Below, piece after piece: positions 1 to 4,536 of a stretch of DNA of 11,073 bases. The notes beneath the pieces are model-generated. The model was not told the DNA's origin, did no database searches, and saw only the letters and a program-made list of their open reading frames with translations. This stretch comes from JBASEY01 sp049652745. Lineage in GTDB: Bacteria; CSSED10-310. The stretch's first letter is position 1; each line of letters starts with the position of its first letter. The translations under genes and the position numbers were made by a program. The stretch spans positions 1-11,073 of the forward strand of contig JBASEY010000040.1 of the NCBI GenBank assembly GCA_049652745.1, written 5' to 3'.

Positions 1-622
1 CGTGAAGCGACAGGAACGATTTGGTAGAGAAAACCGTGTCATCATCATCCACCCGGATATCCGGCGAACTCCAGGTCATTCCCTTGTCCAACGAATATGA
101 CGACCGGATGGTCGTCCAGCCAGTACGACCATCCGTCCAGACGGCAACGAGTCGATCATTGTGAGAAGCTAGCACGACACTGTCTTTAAATCGTGGTGAC
201 CCATCGTCAATACGGGAATTGTATTCCAGCCAGCTCGAACCGAAATCGGCCGAATAGGCAGAATACACTCTCTTTGCATCGAAATCGCGCCATACCACCG
301 CTATTCCAATATCTGAAACAGCCGTGATGCTAAAATCAGTGGAAGACAATTTGCTGCTGATACCATTATCCACACGAATCGGCGCACTCCAGGTTGCGCC
401 GAAATCATATGATTTAGAAGATACATATATTCTTTCACGGGAAGATGATGACGATGACCACACCACTACGACATGTCCCAAACTGTTTGATACCACAAGC
501 GGTCTGGAACTGCCTCGATACGTATAATTGATCCGCACCGGTTCATCAAATTCAAACGGGATGCCGGCGGATACAAACGGGCTGACCAAAATCAGAATAC
601 TAACGATAAGCAGGTGTTTCAT
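1..622 (-). CDS. Secreted Asp-box (BNR-repeat) protein, N-terminal part, cut by window edge
   Basis: I translated this by hand; 207 codons are visible and the frame stays open to the left edge. The start is ATG at 622-620, with GGGAG (634-630) 7 nt upstream. Residues 1-19 form a classic signal peptide: Lys-His, a hydrophobic core, then a VSA|G cleavage site. The mature part carries three Asp-boxes (S-x-D-x-G-x-T/S-W): SYDFGATW at 71-78, SADFGSSW at 124-131 and SLDKGMTW at 177-184. They are spaced exactly 53 residues apart, and each is preceded by a V-V/A-V-W strand. This is the blade pattern of sialidase-like beta-propellers. Asp-boxes mark the fold, not an activity, so sialidase function is not implied; the Arg triad and catalytic residues cannot be judged from this part. 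An exported binding or surface protein is likely. The gene is alone on its strand here and shares no operon with its neighbours. Confidence 0.85.
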   Translation of the reverse strand, partial: MKHLLIVSILILVSPFVSAGIPFEFDEPVRINYTYRGSSRPLVVSNSLGHVVVVWSSSSSSRERIYVSSKSYDFGATWSAPIRVDNGISSKLSSTDFSITAVSDIGIAVVWRDFDAKRVYSAYSADFGSSWLEYNSRIDDGSPRFKDSVVLASHNDRLVAVWTDGRTGWTTIRSSYSLDKGMTWSSPDIRVDDDDTVFSTKSFLSLH

Positions 623-752
623 CGCTGTTCTCCCTCTCTTGAGTATACCAATTATTTTATATTTGACAAAATTACTCGTATGACATGTCGAGAGACAGTA
701 CTGTAAATAATAGACTTTTATTTATTTCTGAATGATGGACAGAGATCGTCCG

Positions 753-768
753 GGGGACAGACTTCCAA
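753..768 (+). repeat. Dispersed repeat GGGGACAGACTTCCAA, copy 1
   Basis: This 16-base word is seen again at 1888-1903 and, minus one G, at 1941-1955; a partial copy (GGGGACAGAC) starts at 1865. From memory, words of this type (TTGGAAGTCTGTCCCC on the other strand) recur in intergenic DNA of many bacteria near REP-type IS200/IS605-like transposases. No such transposase gene is in this window. Confidence 0.75.
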
Positions 769-885
769 AAATCCAAACAGAACGAACCAGCTTTTATTTC
801 TGAATATCGAATCCGTAAGGTCGAAACACCTGCGGACAGCACATATCTGGGCTATTCGTGGAAAATAAAAAAAATTCCTAACCTG

Positions 886-942
886 AAGAGACCTCATCCC
901 CCGACCCCTTCTCCATTGCTGTAGAAGGGGGGATTGTTTTTT
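886..942 (+). repeat. C-rich hairpin repeat, copy 1
   Basis: This stretch matches 2135-2190 over about 55 bases with few changes. Both copies begin AAGAGACCTC, share a run of C and the core ATTGCTG, and end in TTGTTTTT. Here CCCCTTCT (905-912) pairs perfectly with AGAAGGGG (923-930) around a 10-nt loop, and a T-rich run follows. On the plus strand it therefore resembles a rho-independent terminator, but no plus-strand gene lies upstream, so it is better read as a mobile or dispersed repeat. Confidence 0.75.
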
Positions 943-949
943 AGACATC

Positions 950-1093
950 TGGAAATAAAGAGAGGGGTATGGGGTAGGGCTGGATTTCAATATCCAATAT
1001 CCAATTTCCAATAACCAATTTCCAAGTGATAGCCTTCAGAATCTAAAGTTTTCTAGTTTTTATCAGAAAAAGCTCACCAATTAAAAATTCACC
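950..1093 (+). repeat. Left copy of a diverged inverted repeat pair
   Basis: Block by block this matches the reverse complement of 10822-10945. The shared blocks, in the same order, are a purine-rich AAAGAGAGGG stretch, TATCCAATRTCCAAT, ACCAA, TTCTAGTTTT, and an A-rich stretch with CTCACYAAYTAAAA. Spacing differs slightly and the sequence has diverged, so this is an old or family-level relationship. It has no coding potential. Confidence 0.5.
989..1023 (+). repeat. Five-unit 7-bp tandem array, consensus AATWTCC
   Basis: The units are AATATCC, AATATCC, AATTTCC, AATAACC and AATTTCC, end to end. Related units appear on the other strand at 10884-10900 (GGACATT, GGATATA). It lies in non-coding DNA. 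Confidence 0.8.
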
Positions 1094-1111
1094 GCATTAT
1101 CAAGCTGATAC

Positions 1112-1903
1112 CTATTCTTCCTCACCCTTTTCGAGCATTCCAACTTGCCCCGGCGATAACTCATTCAACTGCTGTGCCGCCGCGCTATTCACCAGAGAAC
1201 GCATCTGCTCTATTGCCATATTATTCAGGTAGGTAAGGCGTTCCTTCTGGACTATCCCATGCTTCATCATTTCAGCATTCATGCTCTCTAGATTTACAAG
1301 CACAATGAGCTGATATATGCTGGCGTGGTCACGAATGTTCCCAGACACCTCCGGGTTATTTTCGCGCCATTCTTTAGCTGTCATTCCAAATAAAGCGACG
1401 TTTAGCAAATCCGCTTCGTTCGCGTATACAAAGCTAATCTGCCTTGGTTCAACCAGCTTTGGGGTGAGGTGCTCCTTAATTGCATCCGTATGAATATGAT
1501 AATTGACTTTAGCAAGCTCCCGCTTCGCATTCCACTCCAGTGCGTAACGATGGCTTTCGTCGGTCTTAAGCCGCTGATAGTCTTTGATGATATATAGCTT
1601 AAATTCCGGCGATACCCAGGAGGCAAATTCCATTGCAATATCCACATGCGCAAAGGTTCCGCCATATCTTCCCGCTTCGGACTGTATACCGATTGCGCCT
1701 GTTGCCTCAATCCACTTTTTCGGGGAGAGTGTAAATGTATTTCGCCCTGCTTCCCGCCTAAACCCGTCGAATTCGACGGGGTTAAAATCAGGCTTGTTCA
1801 ATCTTGGACTAAATTCCCATTTTTTCTGTCGGCATTTGTAAGAGAACCTTTGAGGCCATAATTCGGGGACAGACATCTGTACTTTCGGGGGACAGACTTC
1901 CAA
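1112..1903 (-). CDS. KilA-N domain protein, N-terminally truncated; start lies in a repeat
   Basis: The frame codes for 263 residues from a TTG at 1903. From about residue 34 on, it reads like the KilA-N domain proteins I know from phages and accessory islands: NKPDFNPVEFDGFRREAG, then FTLSPKKWIEATGAIG, SEAGRYGGTFAHVDIAMEF, and a C-terminal half with HIHTDAIKEHL, EADLLNVALFGMTAKEWR and NIRDHASIYQLIVL. The family normally has about 60 further residues ahead of this (the start of the KilA-N fold). Here the first ~20 residues (MEVCPP..., MSVPE) are only the translation of two GGGGACAGAC repeats. The 5' end therefore seems to have been replaced by repeat DNA. I see no convincing ribosome site at the TTG or at an internal ATG. 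It is probably a decaying gene, although the remaining ~230 codons are intact. KilA-N proteins are thought to bind DNA; the true function is unknown. Confidence 0.7.
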   Translation of the reverse strand: MEVCPPKVQMSVPELWPQRFSYKCRQKKWEFSPRLNKPDFNPVEFDGFRREAGRNTFTLSPKKWIEATGAIGIQSEAGRYGGTFAHVDIAMEFASWVSPEFKLYIIKDYQRLKTDESHRYALEWNAKRELAKVNYHIHTDAIKEHLTPKLVEPRQISFVYANEADLLNVALFGMTAKEWRENNPEVSGNIRDHASIYQLIVLVNLESMNAEMMKHGIVQKERLTYLNNMAIEQMRSLVNSAAAQQLNELSPGQVGMLEKGEEE

Positions 1904-1908
1904 TTTTA
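1888..1908 (+). repeat. Dispersed repeat GGGGACAGACTTCCAA-TTTTA, copy 2
   Basis: Same word as at 753, followed by TTTTA as in copy 3. On the minus strand its TTGGAAGTCTGTCCCC supplies the TTG start and first codons of the truncated KilA-N frame. A second partial copy (GGGGACAGAC at 1865-1874) lies 23 bases away and supplies further codons. Confidence 0.8.
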
Positions 1909-1910
1909 TA

Positions 1911-1937
1911 TCCCATCCGTCCCATAAGTCCCATTTT
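1911..1937 (+). repeat. Three-unit 9-bp tandem array, TCCCAT plus three variable bases
   Basis: TCCCATCCG, TCCCATAAG and TCCCATTTT follow each other without gaps, between repeat copies 2 and 3. The array is non-coding. Confidence 0.7.
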
Positions 1938-1940
1938 AGA

Positions 1941-1960
1941 GGGACAGACTTCCAATTTTA
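1941..1960 (+). repeat. Dispersed repeat GGGACAGACTTCCAATTTTA, copy 3
   Basis: This matches copy 2 over all 20 bases and lies 53 bases downstream of it in the same orientation, with the 9-bp tandem array between them. Confidence 0.8.
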
Positions 1961-1990
1961 AATCCTATTGTCGATCTAGATGTTATTGGC

Positions 1991-2010
1991 GTTCATTCGC
2001 GTTCATTCGC
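1991..2010 (+). repeat. Perfect 10-bp tandem duplication GTTCATTCGC
   Basis: GTTCATTCGC occurs twice back to back and is followed by GGTTAATAAAAAAAC. It lies in non-coding DNA. Similar 'gcgttcattcgcgg' strings are, from memory, a common bacterial intergenic repeat. Confidence 0.75.
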
Positions 2011-2134
2011 GGTTAATAAAAAAACTTTTTACTCCCATCAAATTCCCAGGGCGTCCCATTCGCCAACGATTTGTGTTAGGGCTGAGCCAGCCAGCGCGGC
2101 GGAAGCTGGTTCATTGGATTGTAAGGATCGCCCA

Positions 2135-2190
2135 AAGAGACCTCTTCCCCCGACCCATTCTCTATTGCTGGAGAAGTGGGGTTGTTTTTC
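2135..2190 (+). repeat. C-rich hairpin repeat, copy 2
   Basis: This is a second copy of the element at 886-942. The stem is kept although both arms changed: CCCATTCTC (2154-2162) faces GAGAAGTGGG (2171-2180) with one bulged base, followed by TTGTTTTT. The paired changes suggest that the fold is maintained. It lies just past the stop of the membrane-protein gene at 2208, but its T-run is on the wrong side to end that minus-strand transcript. Confidence 0.7.
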
Positions 2191-2207
2191 CGAAAAAAGA
2201 AACAGGA

Positions 2208-3197
2208 TCAAACCGCATGAGCGGCAAGAATTTTACGAGCTGCATCCAGGCTCTTTTTTAAAATTTCATCACATGCCGCCTGATTGGTATGATATCCGGA
2301 TTCTTTGGTGGTGAACTGCCGGATGACCAACACTTCAGCTTGGGAATCCTCTTGATATTCCGCTATAACCCGCTTGCTCTGCTTGATGAGCCCCAAGTAC
2401 TGCCCAAGCCCAAACCCCGGCTTGGCGGCGATAATACAATAAAAATATGGATAACTGCTCCCCTGAACAAGGTTGATGTTGATTTGAGCCTGAAGACCGT
2501 AAAAACCGCTGGGAACCTTGGCGAACCGAATCGAAAACTTTACGTCTGTCGGCAGCGCCTTGCCTTTTTCATCTTTGACAAGCATCAACGCCGGAACAAA
2601 CAATTCGGTATTTCGTTTGACCTTCTGAAAAGATTTCTCCATATCATTCAGCACTTTTACTTTGACAGCCAAGTTCGGTTGCTTCAGGATAAAGCGCAGG
2701 CCGGAGAACCAAAATGGAACGAAAAGAATGAATACATCTATCGGAATGATAAGGGATACTGCAAGCCTTCGGGTGAAAAGATACGTTATCAATGTCAACA
2801 CTATAGTCCCAAGTCCTATCAGAAAGAACGTCGAACACCCCTGTAAATTCGTGATATCGATGGCATCTTTGTTCCATTCCTGATTTTTCCTTCTGATAAC
2901 ATCGATTTGATGGATTCTTTCCATATCCACATCGGTCCAATTGGAATCCGGCTGAAATTTTTTCAATCGAGCTCGACTGTCATACCCTTTTACCAGCATC
3001 AAACCTGTGGCGATAATCAGAAATGGAATCCCGGGCCAGGGTGTCAAAGCGATAATCTGAAACATCAGGCCGACAAACAAAAGCCCGATAAAAACCAATA
3101 CTCTCCGGTCATACGCCATTTTCGGAGCAAAATGAAAATGGACGCTGTCCTGGTTTTCAGGAGATGGAAATCCTGGAATTTTTAACAGGGATGACAT
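2208..3197 (-). CDS. Four-TM membrane protein of unknown family, third gene of the radical SAM operon
   Basis: The product has 329 residues from ATG at 3197. I chose this start because GGAGGA (3208-3203) lies 5 nt upstream, the same layout as the other two operon genes; a longer frame to 3221 has no such site. I do not recognise the family. Two hydrophobic hairpins are visible, at about 33-52 with 54-70 and at 123-142 with 147-168. They are separated by a charged loop (71-118, rich in Lys/Arg/Asp) and followed by a soluble C-terminal domain (about 175-329). That domain shows mixed beta/alpha character (LQAQININLVQG, then YFYCIIAAKPGFGLGQYL) and ends in an amphipathic helix. By the positive-inside rule the loop and both ends are cytoplasmic. 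The start overlaps the end of the radical SAM gene by 41 bases, so translation is probably coupled. It may help assemble, export or respond to the modified partner, but that is inference from position only. Confidence 0.85.
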   Translation of the reverse strand: MSSLLKIPGFPSPENQDSVHFHFAPKMAYDRRVLVFIGLLFVGLMFQIIALTPWPGIPFLIIATGLMLVKGYDSRARLKKFQPDSNWTDVDMERIHQIDVIRRKNQEWNKDAIDITNLQGCSTFFLIGLGTIVLTLITYLFTRRLAVSLIIPIDVFILFVPFWFSGLRFILKQPNLAVKVKVLNDMEKSFQKVKRNTELFVPALMLVKDEKGKALPTDVKFSIRFAKVPSGFYGLQAQININLVQGSSYPYFYCIIAAKPGFGLGQYLGLIKQSKRVIAEYQEDSQAEVLVIRQFTTKESGYHTNQAACDEILKKSLDAARKILAAHAV

Positions 3198-4536
3198 GGG
3201 ATTCCTCCGTTTTATCCACAAAATTTTTCTGACAGTTCAAAAATGCGCGATCTTCAGGAAACACATTGAAATACAGTGGGCAGGCTCCGTTACACAGGGC
3301 AAAATCGACACATCCGTCACACTCCGGCGGCGCAGCGGATTTTGTCCGCAGCCATTTTGCCCGTTCACTGAACCACAATGTTTTAAATTCTTCTTTCAAA
3401 AGCGAACCGACCGGTTCTTTCCAACTGGAACAGGGCAACAGATTACCTTGAGGATCTATCGCCAGCAGACCTTCACAGGCTGCACAACATTTATTTCCAA
3501 GTTGATGAGCCAACGGATTGAACAAACAGACAGGCGTCGGTGCATACCACATGAATTCCACGCCCGCGTTCCGTGCAGATTCACCGATCGGTTTCAACAG
3601 TTCATCGACTTGATGGTATCTGACCGCCAACGCTTCTTCTTTACCTCTTCCAACCGGGATCAACATATTCATCGAAAATCTGTCGAGCCCCAATGTTTTG
3701 ACAAAATCCGCCATGTTTATCAATGACGCAGCATTTTCCGCACAGAGTGTACTGTGTGGGTGAACATATATGCCGGCTTTTTTCAGAGCCATCATTCCGT
3801 TCACCGATAAACGATGGGAACCTTTGACACAGGTCAGGCGGTCATGGATCTCCGGATCGGGAGATTCCAAGCTGACCTGAGCGGACGCCAGTCCGCTCTT
3901 GCGGAGTTTTCGCGCTGTATTCTCCGAGATCAACGTCCCGTTCGTTATCAGATTCACCCGCATTTTCAACGATTTATGCGCATATTCTATCAGATCGAAA
4001 ATTTCCGGGCGAAGCATAGGTTCGCCGCCCGTGAATGAAACGCTCGGAACACCGGCATCATGCCGAATCACTCTCAAAATCTGCTTACATTCCTTCACGC
4101 TCATTTCCGTCATTTGATCCGATGTTTCCTTCTGACAGGACGCATAGCAGAATCGACACCGAATATTGCATCGATCGGTTATCGCCAGTTCAGCCAATAC
4201 CGGCAGTTCGATATACCCCAGAGTATATCCGACACGGGTGACGGCGGGGGAGTGAAACTGCTCACAAAAATTGGCCCCAAGCATCAACGACAACGCCGTG
4301 AAAAACTCATGAATTTGGTCCGGCGTTTGCGCATCATTCGCCCGAATTTTCAACAGTTTTTTAAGTTTTCCGCCGTTCAGCATATAGTGGAGCAACCGAG
4401 CACCGGTCGGGTTCAGCTTAAAACACTCGTTCGGCATACGAATCAAGACGTTATCTTCCAATCGGACAGAAACATACGGTCGTATGCGTTCGACAAATGG
4501 TTCCACCCAACTCAAGTCCGGCGTCGATCGTTTCAT
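3157..4536 (-). CDS. Radical SAM/SPASM peptide or protein maturase with N-terminal PqqD-like domain
   Basis: The product has 459 residues from ATG at 4536, overlapping the upstream stop as TGATG, with GGAGGA (4547-4542) 5 nt away. A longer frame to 4620 only translates the upstream Cys/His repeat in another phase. Residues ~18-98 resemble PqqD-type peptide-recognition domains (VRLEDNVLIRMP, then a winged-helix pattern). The radical SAM core follows: CNIRCRFC gives C123, C127 and C130 for the SAM-binding [4Fe-4S] cluster, with GGEP at 170-173 and ITNGTL at 197-202. The C-terminal SPASM domain is complete: C354, a G364-x4-C369 motif, C406-x2-C409-x5-C415-x3-C419, then C435, which is the full set for two auxiliary clusters. 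This is the architecture of enzymes such as PqqE and sactipeptide or ranthipeptide maturases. The likely substrate is the Cys/His-rich tail encoded immediately upstream. The specific chemistry (thioether, C-C or other) cannot be read from the sequence. Confidence 0.92.
   Translation of the reverse strand: MKRSTPDLSWVEPFVERIRPYVSVRLEDNVLIRMPNECFKLNPTGARLLHYMLNGGKLKKLLKIRANDAQTPDQIHEFFTALSLMLGANFCEQFHSPAVTRVGYTLGYIELPVLAELAITDRCNIRCRFCYASCQKETSDQMTEMSVKECKQILRVIRHDAGVPSVSFTGGEPMLRPEIFDLIEYAHKSLKMRVNLITNGTLISENTARKLRKSGLASAQVSLESPDPEIHDRLTCVKGSHRLSVNGMMALKKAGIYVHPHSTLCAENAASLINMADFVKTLGLDRFSMNMLIPVGRGKEEALAVRYHQVDELLKPIGESARNAGVEFMWYAPTPVCLFNPLAHQLGNKCCAACEGLLAIDPQGNLLPCSSWKEPVGSLLKEEFKTLWFSERAKWLRTKSAAPPECDGCVDFALCNGACPLYFNVFPEDRAFLNCQKNFVDKTEESHVIPVKNSRISIS

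Larger units (their letters stand above)
623..1111. other. Repeat-rich intergenic region, no credible gene
   Basis: This 489-base gap holds no open frame with a ribosome site or family resemblance. The only long frame (718-1011, minus) is assembled from the repeats themselves. It contains one copy of the GGGGACAGACTTCCAA repeat, two copies of TTTATTTCTGAAT (720-732 and 794-806), a C-rich hairpin repeat (886-942), a five-unit AATWTCC tandem array (989-1023), and a longer segment (950-1093) whose inverted, diverged relative lies near the right end of the window. Confidence 0.7.
1904..2207. other. Repeat-dense intergenic region, no credible gene
   Basis: This 304-base stretch separates two minus-strand genes. 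It contains repeat copy 3 (1941-1960), two short tandem arrays (1911-1937 and 1991-2010) and the second C-rich hairpin copy (2135-2190). I looked for the missing 5' end of the KilA-N gene on the minus strand and found nothing that resembles it. The plus-strand frames here have no ribosome site or family resemblance. CCAGC (2091-2095) can pair with GCTGG (2105-2109), but this is short. Confidence 0.7.

Noticed and set aside
1..622. Calling the Asp-box protein a sialidase
   Set aside because: Asp-boxes occur in many beta-propellers, and no catalytic residues can be assigned in the visible part.
642..669. Minus-strand promoter for the Asp-box gene: TTGTCA, 16-base spacer, TATACT
   Set aside because: The boxes are good, but transcription would begin near 635, inside the ribosome site at 634-630. 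Either the leader is almost absent or the match is chance in AT-rich DNA.
718..1011. 97-codon open frame on the minus strand
   Set aside because: It is built almost wholly from the intergenic repeats (including Leu-Glu-Val-Cys-Pro-Pro from the GGGGACAGACTTCC word), and has no ribosome site or family resemblance.
2050..2110. Integron attC-like site (GTTAGGG near GCCAAC, with CCAGC/GCTGG pairing)
   Set aside because: Core and inverse-core words do not fit RYYYAAC/GTTRRRY, and the fold is short.
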